Positions 1 through 11,391 are shown, numbered from the stretch's first letter. The stretch is DNA of 64,000 nucleotides from Malania oleifera (GCF_029873635.1 NC_080420.1:120412719-120476718); one strand, 5' to 3'. The notes: generated by a model from the letters alone, not told the origin. A program made the numbers and translations.

Positions 1-7
1 TCCGCGT

Positions 8-249
8 TCGTTGACGACATCACATTTTGGGGGATAACCATAATTTCAAGGAAATGGCCAGAACTCATCGATGAATACAAGGCCTCGTCGATGAGTGCAT
101 AAGAAAATTCGTCGACGAGCAAAGGGCTTCGTCGACGAGAAAATACCAAGAGAGGTTCTGGGGCAGCCTGAATTTCGTCGATGAATACAGGGTCTCGTCG
201 ACGAATTTAATGAAGGACTCGTCGACGAGATAACGTGTCTCATCGACAA
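8..249 (+). promoter_or_regulatory. Array of nine palindromic TCGTCGACGA decamers in the LTR promoter
   Basis: Decamers, exact or with one to three changes, start at 8, 65, 85, 109, 129, 175, 195, 219 and 240. TCGTCGACGA equals its own reverse complement and holds three CpG sites. Start-to-start steps are 57, 20, 24, 20, 46, 20, 24 and 21. The last copy ends 12 bp before the TATA box at 261. The position suggests U3 enhancer sites for a dimeric DNA-binding protein; this role is inferred. Confidence 0.7.
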
Positions 250-260
250 AATTCCCTGTC

Positions 261-268
261 TATAAATC
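261..268 (+). promoter_or_regulatory. TATA box of the gypsy LTR
   Basis: TATAAATC follows the decamer array directly and precedes a CT-rich leader, as expected for the U3/R boundary. The equivalent box is TATAAATA at 53740 and, inverted, at 56761-56768 in the two related LTRs. Confidence 0.55.
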
Positions 269-1044
269 GATAAATCCAGATTTTAAGCTTCTTTAAGAAG
301 CTAACTCTCTCCTTTCTCTCTCTCTCCCCTTCGGTTCTCCCTCTTTCTTTCGTCGATTTCGGGCCAGATTTACGTCGGACCGATAATTCGAAGTCACCAC
401 GACGCTCTTGGCGAGATTTTCTACAAGTCTGCCAGAGCGGATCATCAGGGAAACGAAGTTAGATTTCATCCCAAATCCAGGGTAAGGCTTTTTACTCAAT
501 ATTTGGATTTGTGACAATTGAGAAAAGTGTTATACGTTTAGAAATACTAAACTTTAATACTGGGAGTTTTCATTTCCAGGGGAATTGAATTGGGAACGTT
601 GGAAATCATCCCTAAGTTGAGGTAAGGCTTTTAAGCTGAATTTGACTTAACGGTAGTTATAAGAAGTGTTATGCATGTAGAAATATTGAAGTTTAATACT
701 GGGGGTTTGCATTTTCAGGGTGTCGAGTTGGGAACCCTGCGGGTGCGGGGTAAAATTTTCTTAGGGGCTTTTCAGGAAGCAGGTAAGGGGATAAACTAAG
801 CTAATTTTGTTTTGAGAAAATGCATGTATATATATAACATCTGGTTTCAGGAAAAATAAATATATTTATATATATGATTTATATTTGAAAAATACTGTGA
901 AAATGATCGTATGTTGAATATGTGGAAAATCTGTTGTGTGGCATGAGTATAAAATGATATGAAATACTGTTTCTGGGAATGTGATTATGATATTGATTTT
1001 TATGATGGAAAATCGGCGTACGGACCGAGGTTTTTATATGTTTT

Positions 1045-1190
1045 CTGGCGTATGGGCCGTGCTATGTGACTGTGATTTGCCAGCGTACGGGCTATGCTAT
1101 GTTTGCCAGCGTACGAGCCATGCTATGTGACTGTGATTTGCCAGCGTACGGTCTGTGCTATGTTTTTGCCGGCGTACGAGTCGAGCTATG
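1045..1190 (+). repeat. Tandem units rich in CAGCGTACGGGC inside the LTR
   Basis: Five imperfect units of the form 'GCCAGCGTACGGGCTATGCTA', alternately followed by a short (GTTT) or long (GTGACTGTGATTT) spacer, lie between about 1045 and 1190. They are local tandem duplications within the LTR and have no coding potential. Confidence 0.6.
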
Positions 1191-2222
1191 ATAAAATGTG
1201 TAATATCGGTGTATGGGCCGATGATTTTCATGATACACGAATATATGCAAAATGATATGATTGATGTGAGAATAAATGATATGAAATATCTATGTATCAC
1301 AGTTTTAGTATATGTTATATGATATCAAAACGTGGTTGGCTTGGTCTAGGCTAGCACTTGCACAGTACCGTTGCTATGTGTCCATGGTCTTCGTGATCAT
1401 GATATTTGTGTTAACACCGCTGTACGGAGTGGTGTGAGATTGGATGGTTGATGTGGTTATTAAAGAAGTGTGTTGTTATCGCCCCCGGTGTACGGACCAA
1501 GTCTGGCAGACCCATCGGACCTAAGACTACTGTTTGACTTGACAGTGGTCGGCCAACCATTGTCAGGTCCCGCCTTCGGGTGACATAACCCAGTCATGTT
1601 GGGGTAATACATGACAACAGTCAGCTAACCTACTAGGATTGTTTTTATGTTATTATTATTATGAGATGAGATGAGATATGCTTATGAAATGCAATATATT
1701 CTGCCATAGTTTGACATGTATATATGTTTTCCCAGATTTGACAAAACAGTGATAAAATATGTTATGTATGGTATATGTAGAACACAGAATACTCATGTTA
1801 CCACACATTGGTATTAGTTTATTTCCCTTACTGAAAGGTGTCTCACCCCTAAATCTTATAAACTTTTCAAGAGCCCTAGATAGGAGAGCGGGAAAAGCCC
1901 CTCTGTGCTAGTGCTATGTATCTGCCCTTTTTGAAGGGTAAGTTTTGTAGGGACAGTTAGATTTTTGGGGAAATGTTCCTAGGTCTTATTTTTGAGATGT
2001 ATATATGAAAATATTGTGGACTATAGCAACTCTAGTATATTGTATTATATGGTATTGAGATGTACATTTTTGTATGTTTTCTGCTGTTAGGGCTTCTACT
2101 GTATGTTTTGATATATCCCTGGTACCCATGGGTCCACGTGGATTGTGACCTGCTGAACTAGAATATGGGAAATGTGCTATTGATATTATAAAAAAAAATG
2201 TGGAAAAATGAGCAGGTCGTCA

Positions 2223-4535
2223 TAGTTGAAGTGGTCCTGCTGGCCTCTGGTGTTCTGCCTTCACCTGCTGACATGTCAAGCACTAACCCACAAATTTAGC
2301 AATTTCCCTCTTCATGTTACTCCACCAGAATGTTTCACGCAAATTTCTATACATCTTTCTGCTACCCGGGTGAACAGTATAAAGTGAACGGTGAACTTCC
2401 TCTAGAATCGTCCTCTTTATCTCTACGTCATCTGGTATACATAATCGAGTGTGAAATCTGAGAATTCCATCCTCAGCAACATTAAAGTCTGTGTGCTGCT
2501 TAACCTGTATCTTCTCTGCAATCTCCATCAACTCTGCATCTTTCAACTGAGCTGTTCTGATTCTTTCCCATAAAGTCGGTTGAACCACCAGACTATAAAT
2601 GAGTGCCTGATGATTCCCTTCTACCAATTCTACACCCAACATCTCCAGGTCCATCACGATATGATGAGAAGCCATAACTGCTAAGGCTAGCGCACCCCCA
2701 GATTTTCTGCTCAATGCATCAGCTACCACGTTCACCTTTCTTGGGTGATAGCTAATGGTGCAGTCGTAATCCTTTATCAACTCGAGCCATCTGCGCTGCC
2801 TCATATTCAACTCCTTCTGGGTGAAGAAGTACTTGATACTTTTATGGTCAGTAAAAATCTCGCACCTTACACCATAAAGATAGTGTCACCAAATCTTCAA
2901 TGCAAACACAACTGTTGCCAGCTCCAAGTCGTGTGTAGGGTAGTTCTTTCCGTACTCTTTCAACTGACGAGACGCATATACAATAACTTTCCCCTGCTGC
3001 ATTAGAACATAACCAAGTCCCTTCTGTGATGCGTCACTGTAAATCAAAAATCCACCTTCACCTGATGGAAGGGCCAACACTGGGGCAGTGACTAGACGTT
3101 ACTTCAATTCCTATAAGCTCTGCTCACATTCGTGGGTCTAGTCAAACTTCACATTCTTTCTCGTGAGTCGAGTCAAAGACCTTGATAAGCTGGAAAACCC
3201 CTCAACAAATCGGCGGTAATATCCGGAAAGACCTAGAAAACTTCTGACTTCCTGCACGTTCTTCGGTCTTACCCAGTCAACTACAGCCTCCACTTTGCTC
3301 GTGTCCACTAAAACCCCTTCCTTGGATACCACATAAACTAGAAATGCAACCTGCTCTAGCCAGAATTCAAATTTCTTAAGTTTAAAAAATAACTTCTTTT
3401 CCCTGAGCACCTGAAGTACTAGTCTTAGATGAGCTTTATGCTCCACAAGGCTCCTCGAATAGACCAAAATATCATCTATGAACACAATAAGAAACTGGTC
3501 TAAATACTCGTGGAATTCCTTGTTCATCAAATCCATAAATACCGATGGAGCATTCGTCAACCCGAACGGCATAACCAAGAACTCGTAATGACCGTACCAA
3601 GTCCGAAAAGCAGTCTTCGATACATCATCTGATCTAACCTTCACCTGATGATATCCAGATCGCAGATCTGTTTTAGAGAAAATCTGCGTACCCTGAAGCT
3701 GATCAAACAAGTCATCAATTCGGGGTAATGGATATTTGTTCTTCACCGTTACCTTATTAATCTCTCGGTAGTCAATGCACATCCTCATTGACCCATCCTT
3801 TTTTTTCACAAACAACACCGGTGCACCCCAGGGCGATACACTCGGTCTGATAAACCCCCTGTCTAAAAGCTCTTGTAGTTGCTCCTTTAACTCCTTTAAT
3901 TCAGCTGGAGCCATTCTGTATGGGGCTTTGGAGATTGGTGCCGTCCTTGGGATCAAATCAATTGCAAATTCCACCTCCCAATCAAGAGGAAACCCCAGTA
4001 AATCCTTTGGAAAAACATCAGAGAACTCCCTTATCACTAGGATATCTTCCAACCTGAGTTTCTCCTTTGGCGCTTCCTTCACCATTGCTAGGTAACCCCG
4101 GCATCCCCCCAAAAGTAACCTCTTCGCCTGGATAGCCGAAAGGATCCGTGGTGCCGAATGAACACATGAGCCAACAAATACAAACTCCTGCTCCCCAGGA
4201 GGTCTGAATACCACCTCCTTTCTACGACAGTCAATGCTCACGTAGCTGGATGCTAGCCAGTCTATGCCCAGAATAATGTCAAAACCATGCATATCAAAGG
4301 CTATCAAACTAGCAGGCAACACTCTCCCCTGAATCTCTACTAGATAATCCCTGATCACCCTACTACATATTAACATTGACCCTGTCGGTGTGCCCACTCC
4401 TAATTCAGTCTCTAACAATTGAGCCTCTAACCTACATAGTTTAACAAATCCTCGAGACACAAACAAGTGGGTTGCACCTGAATCAAATAATACAGTGGCA
4501 CTATCTGACAATATGGAAATAGTACCTGTCACCAC
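2223..4535 (-). pseudogene. Ty3/gypsy pol remnant: protease, reverse transcriptase, RNase H, partial integrase
   Basis: The longest open stretch is 4535-3138 (465 codons). It has the aspartic-protease motif [10 protein letters not shown] near its start, then the RT core with [34 protein letters not shown] and the catalytic [10 protein letters not shown]. RNase H follows after a break (3080-2886, with IYSDAS and YPTHDLELA) and resumes at 2810 with [13 protein letters not shown]. The integrase zinc-finger region ([12 protein letters not shown]) reads on to a TAG after FVG, then CLTCQQVKAEHQRPAG, and stops at the LTR junction at 2223. Protease and RT catalytic residues are intact, so the breaks are fairly recent or scattered. 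No protein product is expected. Confidence 0.85.
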
Positions 4536-5605
4536 ATCGCCAGTGTTCTCTGCATCACCCGGCGTAAGTGAGTATACTCGTGCCTAAGCCGCACCTTGCT
4601 GGTGACCACCTCGAGGTGCCTATGGACGTCCTTGATACTGCGGCTATGGCGGTGCGTAGTTCAACACCGCATGGCAATCCCACATCTGATGTCCTGCCTC
4701 TCCACATTAGTAGTAGACAACTGGTCCTCCCCTGCACTCGCCCCAATGCCTCTGATGGCATCTGGAATAGATAGGACGCTGGGGACCCCCTGATGACCTC
4801 GATACCCCATCTTCTGTCGCTGGCCCGAGAAACTGCCAGGCCGCTTCCATGAGCCTTGGCTAGTACTGGCCTGAAACCCCTAAGGCAAGGGCCTCTTCTT
4901 CTGGTTCACCACTCTCTCCCCCTCCTGAATGCTGGCCTCAACTGCCATGGCCCGATCCACCAACTCAGAAAAGCTCCAAGTCAACAATGCCACCACCTGT
5001 GCGCATATGCTCTGTCTTAGTCCCCTCTCAAACATCCGTGTCTTCAGCAGCTCATTCGGAACCATGTGTGGAACAAAACGGGACAACTCCACAAACTTGG
5101 CCACATACTGCTGCATAGTCATGGACCCCTGAGTCAGCTGCAGGAATTCCTCTACCTTAGCTGCGCGGGTGAAGGTAGGGAAATACTTATTGAAGAAGAC
5201 CTCCCTGAACCGGCTCCAAGTGATAGTCACCGGCTCTGGGCGCTGCTCCTCCACCAGTTTTGCCGATCGCCACCATCTCTTTGCTTCTTCCACTAGTTTG
5301 TAAGTGGCATACTTCACCTTTTACTCCTCAGTACACTCCAACACCCCCAACAGCTCCTCTATTTCCTGAATCCAATCTTCAACTACGGTCGGGTTCAGTC
5401 CACCTGCAAACGCCGGTGGGTTCGCCTGGGTGAACTGCTAAAATGTGTAACCTCTATCAGCCACTGGCTGATCCTGCTCTCTAGAGTCCCTCATGTTTTC
5501 CTTTCTAGCCTGCCACGCTATATTTCACAGCACTGCTGAAGCATCAACATCATCCTCGCTAGAGGTGTCTCCTCCAATCACAACATCTTTTCCCCTGGAA
5601 TCCAT
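4536..5605 (-). pseudogene. Ty3/gypsy gag remnant
   Basis: Translation from the ATG at 5605 begins MDSRGKDVV and is soon broken by stops. The best-preserved block (5317-4880, 145 codons) is a retrotransposon gag domain with KRWWRSAKL, WSRFREVFFNKYFP and FVELSRFVPHMV. A basic tail with QKKRPLP and a frameshifted region up to 4536 follow; a zinc knuckle is no longer readable. Gag would form the virus-like particle. The same start, ATGGATTCCAG, is seen at 57679 on the plus strand downstream of another LTR. Confidence 0.8.
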
Positions 5606-6039
5606 CTTGTAAATAGGATATAGCTCGACTTAGAAATTTCGCATTTAACATAATTAATGCAACTATGAAATAATGGAATTAATATAATATACAAGTTCTA
5701 ATTTAATAATATTCATATTCCAATTCTATCACAAACCATTGAGGTAAAAATCACCATCCTAACATTAACTTCACCCACATACCCACTCATTCTAATATTT
5801 CAACCTAAATTTTCCTAAGTTCAAGTCCCTCAACCTAGAAACGAAACCATCAATGGATTTACCATCGTTTTTTGAAACTCGCGACTGATCAGAAAATCAC
5901 AGAAGTCCGTCAATAGATTTCTGCCTCCAAGCTTCCAGACTAGAACCCATCTTAACCTACCCACTCCTATCCCTATCTTATTTCAACCTATACTCTGGTA
6001 ATTATCAATCCTCGAAGTCTTCAGAACCTATCAAACCTA

Positions 6040-6052
6040 GGCTCTCATGCCA
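6040..6052 (-). other. Primer-binding site of the gypsy element (initiator tRNA-Met type)
   Basis: On the minus strand the sequence just after the LTR end is TGGCATGAGAGCC, close to TGGTATCAGAGC, the usual plant site complementary to the 3' end of initiator tRNA-Met. It fixes the LTR end at 6055. Confidence 0.65.
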
Positions 6053-6054
6053 CC

Positions 6055-8093
6055 TGTAACAACCCCGACCCGCCACGTGGGCCTGTAGTGCTACTTTAGT
6101 GACATTTGTGTACCTAATACCTTGTTCATCAAATATAAAACACATATACGCAGCGAAAATAAAATATAAAATCCTCAAATTACATTACCAGAGTTTTAAC
6201 TAACTTTATACACAAATATACCCATTTTCACATAATTACATCCCATAAAACCAAACAAAAATAAAATCTCTATCTACACGCTACCTACATAAATTTACAC
6301 CTCTAGCTCGGCTCCTCTAGCCCGCTAGACCCGATCTCTAGGATTTCTTGAAAAGATAGTTTGTAAAGTAGGGGTGAGGCACAGCTCAGTAAGGGAAAGA
6401 CTAAGTTAATGTCAGTGTGTGGTCAGCATGCATTTAGTGTACAGAAAATAACCAGTTCTCTAAGCAGATAAACACTTTTATGAAAACATTTTTATTTTAC
6501 ACCCACACACACAATTAGCCGAGGATAGGGAAGATTACCCGCCCATACAAGTAGCTTCCCTCTACTCTAGTACCATTACTGCTATCAGGGCACTCATCTT
6601 TCTCAGTAAACTCTCGAAGTTATCTTATTAATTAACCGTATTCACATAAATTAACAGATATGCATATAAGACACTCCCTGTGACAAACACGCCATTTACA
6701 TCCCCATGGCACGGGTTGTGCGGCCCGAAGGTTGGACTAATGTCTTGGGGGATCCACCCAGACAGTAGTCATCCATACTCTCCGCTAACATACTCCGTGG
6801 GTACACGCAGCTCCAACTGCTGGTCCGATTACCCTTACCCAAGGATGCATTCTCCTCATGTAAGCAAATCGGACAAGGCCACCCTACACCTCTCAGTACA
6901 GGTGTGGGCACACACAGCCACATAACAAATCTCTAGCAACGGTACCGTGCTCACACTACACTGGTCCCCAGGGTTCCTAAAACATATCATGCAATTTAAA
7001 TAATAGAAAATATCATTTAAAACATCATTTCACATATATTTCTTGTTATTCCAAAAACCCAGCCCCCGACCAAAAATACAGTTCGGCATATAGCCATCAA
7101 ATAAATCTCGGCCCTCAGCCGTCAAATAATAATCTTAGCCCTTAACCAATTAAACAATACCTGGCCACTGGCCGTTAGTTCAAACTCCTGCATTTCATAA
7201 ACAATTCCAATATTTTCACAAACATTTCTAGTATTTTTCACAACAATTCCAGTATTTCAAAATCTCAAATCCAAATATACAATAATCCATACAAATTAAA
7301 TCATCTGCCACACAATTTTCCACATTTTAAGATATCCATATAAATAAACAAGCTTTCCACCGTTCAGTTTATTCAAAAATATCATACCATATATCCTACA
7401 TTTCTAAAACCCATTTCGAACGGTTGGTTTTTAAAATAGCATTTAAATTCCCAAATGAATAAATAAATATATATATATATATATATTAATTTAATCGGTT
7501 CAAATTAAATAAAATTCCTAACTTAACTTAATCCCCTTACCTAATTCCTGGAAAAAACCCGATAACACTTCGGCCTACGCCCCAAGTGTTCAAAAACCCT
7601 TAAAATCCTGAAATTCAAATTTCACCATATTATCCGTCATAATTCCTAGAGCAACTTTCCCTAAAATCTCCCTACATTCTGAATACCCTAAATACCCTAA
7701 TAAAATCCTAAATTATCAAACATACCCCCGATTTAGGATTGGTACCCCAGAGGACCAATTCAAAAACTCACTCTGACTAGATTGTAGAGAACCTCCCTAC
7801 GAGTCTCCTGACAATTTCCGTTTGTTAATGGGGCTTATAATTTAAGAGAAATTGAGATAAGTTTGAAATTTGACCTTACCCTAGGAGATATGTCTACGCC
7901 GCTCCTACGACATATCCGCTCCAGTAGAAATGTTGGTGGCGGCGAGCAAAGTCCAACTGTATTTTCGGATTTTTGATCAGCCAAATATCATAGACGTGGT
8001 GAAGGAGAGTGGGAGTGAGGAGACGAGGAGACGAGAAGGTGGGGGGGTTCTGTAACTTTGCTTACGCCTGAAGGATTTATTCAGAATCCTTCA

Positions 8094-8130
<37 letters not shown>

Positions 8131-8312
8131 TTTTTATAATATTATATTATTATTATTATTATATTATATACTTTAATTAATATTAATTATTTAATTAATT
8201 AAATTATTATTTTTTTTAAAAAATTTTAATTTTAATTTATTTTTTTAATAATAATATTTTTTAATTATTTTTTAATTAATTAATTAATTAATTTTTTTTT
8301 AGGATTATTACA
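6055..8312 (-). mobile_element. 5' LTR of the minus-strand Ty3/gypsy element
   Basis: The plus-strand ends are TGTAAC at 6055 and TTATTACA at 8312, giving TG...CA in either reading and a length of 2258 bp. The TCTCACCCC and 'CCTTACTGA' blocks near 6375 are shared, inverted, with 1828-1848, so the two LTR families are related. No TCGTCGACGA array is present here. The promoter-proximal end is very AT-rich (8095-8300), with an AT microsatellite and TTAATTAA runs. Confidence 0.7.
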
Positions 8313-9148
8313 GATTTGTTTGCAAAATTAGAGTTTTTCAAGTTAAGATGACCTTAAAAAAGATGAAAAGCGGGAAATCTATAGGACCAAATAAAATACC
8401 AATTGAATTTTGGAAATGTTTAGGCGATAAAGGAAATATTTGGTTAACTAATCTATTCAACATTATTATAAAAACTAGTAAAATGTCAGAAAAATGGAGA
8501 AAAAGTATCTAAGTACCTTTATACAAAAACAAAGGTAATTTTAAAATGTAAGAACTATTGTGGAATTAAGATTATGAGCAATACAATGAAATTATGAGAA
8601 ATGCTAATTGAACATAGAATAAGACTAAAAACGATGATTTCATAAAATCAATTTGGTTTTATGCCTAACAGATCAACAACAGAAATTATTTATCTTTTAA
8701 AAAGTTTAATGGAAAGTTTAGGGAAAAGAAAAGGGACTTGCATATGGTTTTTATTGACCTAGAGAAAGCTTATGATAGAGTACCTAAGGAAGTTCTTTGG
8801 TGGGTCTTAGATAAGAATAGGGTTTGCAATAGCTAAAATGAGGTCATTATTAGCTAGGGATATGTATGATAGAGTAGTGACTAGCATTAAGATTGTAGGA
8901 GGGAAATCTAGAAATTTTCAATTATAGTAGGTATACATCAAGGTTCTACTTTGAGTTCTTATATTTTTATTTTAGTGATTGATGAACTTACAAGGGATGT
9001 TCAAAATGAGATCCCTTAGTGTATGTTATTTTGCAAATGATATTTTGTTGATTGATGAAAATAACAGAGGAGTGGAGTCTAAATTAGGACTTTAAAGAGC
9101 CACATTAGTCTAAAGGGTTTAGGATAAGTAGAAATAAGGCAAAATATA
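8313..9148 (+). pseudogene. RTE-type LINE reverse transcriptase, 5' part
   Basis: Right of the gypsy LTR the plus strand reads KKMKSGKSIGPNKIPIEFW and GDKGNIWLTNLFN, the conserved start of plant RTE-clade RT. It continues with [17 protein letters not shown], then [10 protein letters not shown] in a shifted frame, GVHQGSTLSSYIF and FRISRNKAKY. There are many stops and frameshifts. The catalytic box reads FAND instead of FADD near 9032. The reading continues at 10691, so a 1.5-kb insert has split this copy. Confidence 0.8.
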
Positions 9149-10690
9149 AAGAGGCGAGAAAAAAATGAAAAAAAAAAAAAAGTAATAGTGAAGCTAAACA
9201 TAAAGCTTATGATACTTTATATCTTAGACTAAATATAAAAGAAGGCAAAAAATATATATTTATAAACTTGCCAGAGTCAAAGAAAGAAAATGTAAAGATT
9301 TAAATATATAAAGGACGAGAATGATAATATCTTAACTAGAGAAGAAGGTATAGGTCTTTGAAGTGTCTGCGCAAAAGTACGTCTCCCACCAAAGGTGTTA
9401 TTTCCTTCTCAACCATTTTCCCATCCCGTATAGAATCCGATCGATCCACTTGAGGTCTAGACTTGATAGTCCTCTCATTCCTACCGGCGACAAGGGTCAC
9501 CGGAGGGCCGCTCATGAAGGGCAAGGATGAAAAACCAAGTGTACATTATAAAAATATGATTTGAAAATTTTGGGTTTGAATTTTGGGATTTGTTATATGG
9601 TTTGAAAATTTTTTTTTCTTTTAGATTGAAAAATGTTTTGGGCTTGAAAACACTTTGAGGAATTTGTGATATCCCCAAAATGCGAACAGAGAAGGAAAGA
9701 AGAAGAAAAATCAGAGAAGAAATACGTACCTTTGCTCATGAGGAAAGCTAGGGCACAGATTCTGCGGAGGCTGGTAATCCATCTTATAATTGCCTTCTCT
9801 AAATTGGTGCTTTATAGAGAATTGAAGGTCTTGTAGTTCTTCCTCTTAACAATTCCCAAAAGTCCCGTAAGTACTAGGAAGAGCAAATTTCAGATCCAAT
9901 CTATCCCACCACCAATTTCGAGTTGCTTTCAATACAGATATTCTGATATCCTAACTCTTTACAGAGCCAAACATCACTCGTAAGAGTCTACAACTCCACT
10001 CTATTAATAGTAGTAGACTCAAATTTTTCAGAGAAAACAACCTTAATATAACCCGAAGAGTCGTGGATGATACCACCACCACCACCACAAGAACTCGTAT
10101 TTCCTCTACAAGAGCCATTAATATTTAGTTTCAACCAATCTACAGGATACTTTTCCCATTCTACTTTTCGAAGAGTTTTAACCTTCGGAGTTATTGTTTT
10201 CACTTGGAACTCTTTCAATAAATTCTTATCAATAAAAGAAGGCTGAGAACCTTTCACGCCTTCTGTAATTTTAGAGAGCCAAAACCTCACCAATAACCAA
10301 ATTGCATTCCCTGACTCGTACTTGTAGGTGATGTACTGCCGAGTAAAATGAGAGGTCTAATTTGTATGGATAAGATGAGTATTCCAAACATTCGTTTTTA
10401 ATTGACATCATTTGGTTCTCCTATGTTTTCCTCAATTTTTTGTTTTGTAGGTAATTGTCATCAGTTTGTAGGTATTTTGTTTTTGTTTGTGTTTGTTTTG
10501 TTTTAATTCATATGGTCGTGTTTATTTTGTTTTAGTTGGATTTTGGGTCGTGTTCTGTTAGGTTTGTTTTGGTCTTGTTGTCTAGGATGGTTTTGCTAGT
10601 TTAATTGTAAATCTCTTATGGCTTGTTTGTAACTACGGTCCTCCTCCGCCATAAGTGAGGGCTGTCAATAAATTTGGGATTTTCGTTAAA
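9149..10690. mobile_element. Rearranged L1-type LINE insert inside the RTE copy
   Basis: This block separates RTE bases that are contiguous in the second RTE copy (ACAAAATATATGAAATG near 40630). AAAATATA occurs at both junctions (9141-9148 and 10691-10698) and may be the target duplication. The right part (about 10305-10690) is the sense 3' end of an L1, ending in a stop, a 3' UTR and poly-A. The middle (10293-9988) is an L1 RNase H piece in inverse orientation. The left part (about 9180-9340) resembles an upstream part of RTE RT on the plus strand, after an A-rich run. No origin was recognised for 9340-9800. Confidence 0.55.
9988..10293 (-). pseudogene. L1 LINE C-terminal RNase H-like domain fragment
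   Basis: The minus-strand reading has WLKLNINGSCRGN, then GGGGGIIHDSSGYI and FSEKFESTTINRVEL, the start of the plant RVT_3-type RNase H found at the C-terminus of L1 polyproteins. In active copies the motif is close to KLNTDGS-RGNPG. The first catalytic Asp of that motif reads Asn here (NING). It is a fragment of about 100 codons, broken downstream. Confidence 0.7.
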
Positions 10691-10697
10691 AAAATAT
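10305..10697 (+). mobile_element. L1 LINE 3' end with poly-A tail (copy A)
   Basis: The plus strand reads LPSKMRGLI then MDKMSIPNIRF and a stop (near 10408), the very C-terminus of plant L1 RNase H. A T/G-rich 3' UTR follows, ending in a conserved block near 10646 (CTCCGCCATAAGTGAGGG), AATAAA and an A-run at 10688-10694. Two other tails with the same peptide and UTR block lie inverted at 11820-11995 and about 51300-51560. Confidence 0.75.
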
Positions 10698-11391
10698 ATG
10701 AAATTTAACTTCAGTAATGTAAGGAGTAGTAGTGAAGAGAAGATTAAACTTGATAATCAAGAGATTAATAGCACTAATAAATTTAAATATCTTGAATCTA
10801 TTATGCAAGCAAAAAGGTAAATTGAAAAAGACGTAGTGTTTAGAATCAAAATAGGGTGGGTAAAATGGAGGAGTGCGTTAGGTATGTTGTATGATCGTAG
10901 AATACCTTTAAAATTAAAAGAAAAGTTTTATAAAATGGCTATAAGGCCGGCTATGCTTTATGGTTCATAATGTTGGGCAATGGAGAAAAAACATGTACAA
11001 AAAGTAAAAGTTACTGAAATGCGAATGTTAAGGTGGATGGGTGGTATAACATTTAAATATAAAGTAAAAAATGAGCATATTTGCAATAATTTACGTATAG
11101 CACCGACTGAAAGCAAGTTAAAAGAGGGGCGGCGTAGATTGTTTGGACATTTAAAATGCAAGCCTAGTAGAGCGCTTGTGAGGAGGAGTGAGTTAGTTAT
11201 TATTTCTGGCATGAAAAATGGTAGGGGTATATCTAAAATAACTTGGAATGAGGGAGTAAAGAAGTGTTTAGTAGCCGTAATCTAATATAGGAAAATGCAC
11301 TTAATCGTGTGAATTGATGGAAAAGAATTCATGTAGCTAACCTCACCTAGCGGGACTTACAACTTGTTGTTGTTGTTGCTGTTGTTTAAGA
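10691..11391 (+). pseudogene. RTE-type LINE reverse transcriptase, 3' part with (TTG)n tail
   Basis: Continuation of the RT interrupted at 9148. It has KLDNQEINSTNKFKYL, then WRSALGMLYDRRIPLKLK, and from 10980 an open stretch of 101 codons with VTEMRMLRWMGGITF, NEHICNNLRIAP, RRRLFGHLKCKP and GRGISKITW. The end reads ACCTAGCGGGACTTACAACTTG and then runs of TTG (11365-11385). A (TTG)n tail instead of poly-A is typical of plant RTE LINEs and supports the family assignment. Confidence 0.8.

Larger units (their letters stand above)
1..2222 (+). mobile_element. Ty3/gypsy LTR, plus strand, left end cut by the window
   Basis: Position 1 lies roughly 80 bases inside the LTR, judged against the homologous LTR starting at 53406. 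Landmarks in order are an array of TCGTCGACGA decamers (8-249), a TATA box (261-268), a CT-rich leader with a block also found near 53870 (CCACGACGCTCTTGGCGA), GCGTACG-rich tandem units (about 1045-1190), a 'TACCGTTGCTATG' block near 1367 and a TCTCACCCCTAAA block near 1840. It ends in GGTCGTCA at 2222, which fits the TG...CA rule and resembles the inverse of the TGTAACGACC start of this family. It interrupts a minus-strand integrase, so it is probably a solo LTR or the 3' LTR of an element that entered that copy. The left boundary and any target duplication lie outside the window. Confidence 0.75.
2223..8312 (-). mobile_element. Degenerate Ty3/gypsy retrotransposon, minus strand, 5' LTR to truncated integrase
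   Basis: Read on the minus strand, the element runs from its 5' LTR (8312 to 6055) through a primer-binding site (6052-6040), a leader, gag starting at 5605, protease, reverse transcriptase and RNase H, to the zinc-finger part of integrase, which stops at 2223 where a plus-strand LTR begins. The rest of integrase and the 3' LTR must lie left of the window, if they survive. The order protease-RT-RNase H-integrase and the RT motif FIDDIL place it in Ty3/gypsy. Stops and frameshifts in gag, at the RT/RNase H junction and in integrase show it is dead. Confidence 0.85.

Noticed and set aside
3775-4095. Plus-strand frame of 106 codons opposite the gypsy RT
   Set aside because: It is a shadow of the minus-strand pol frame.
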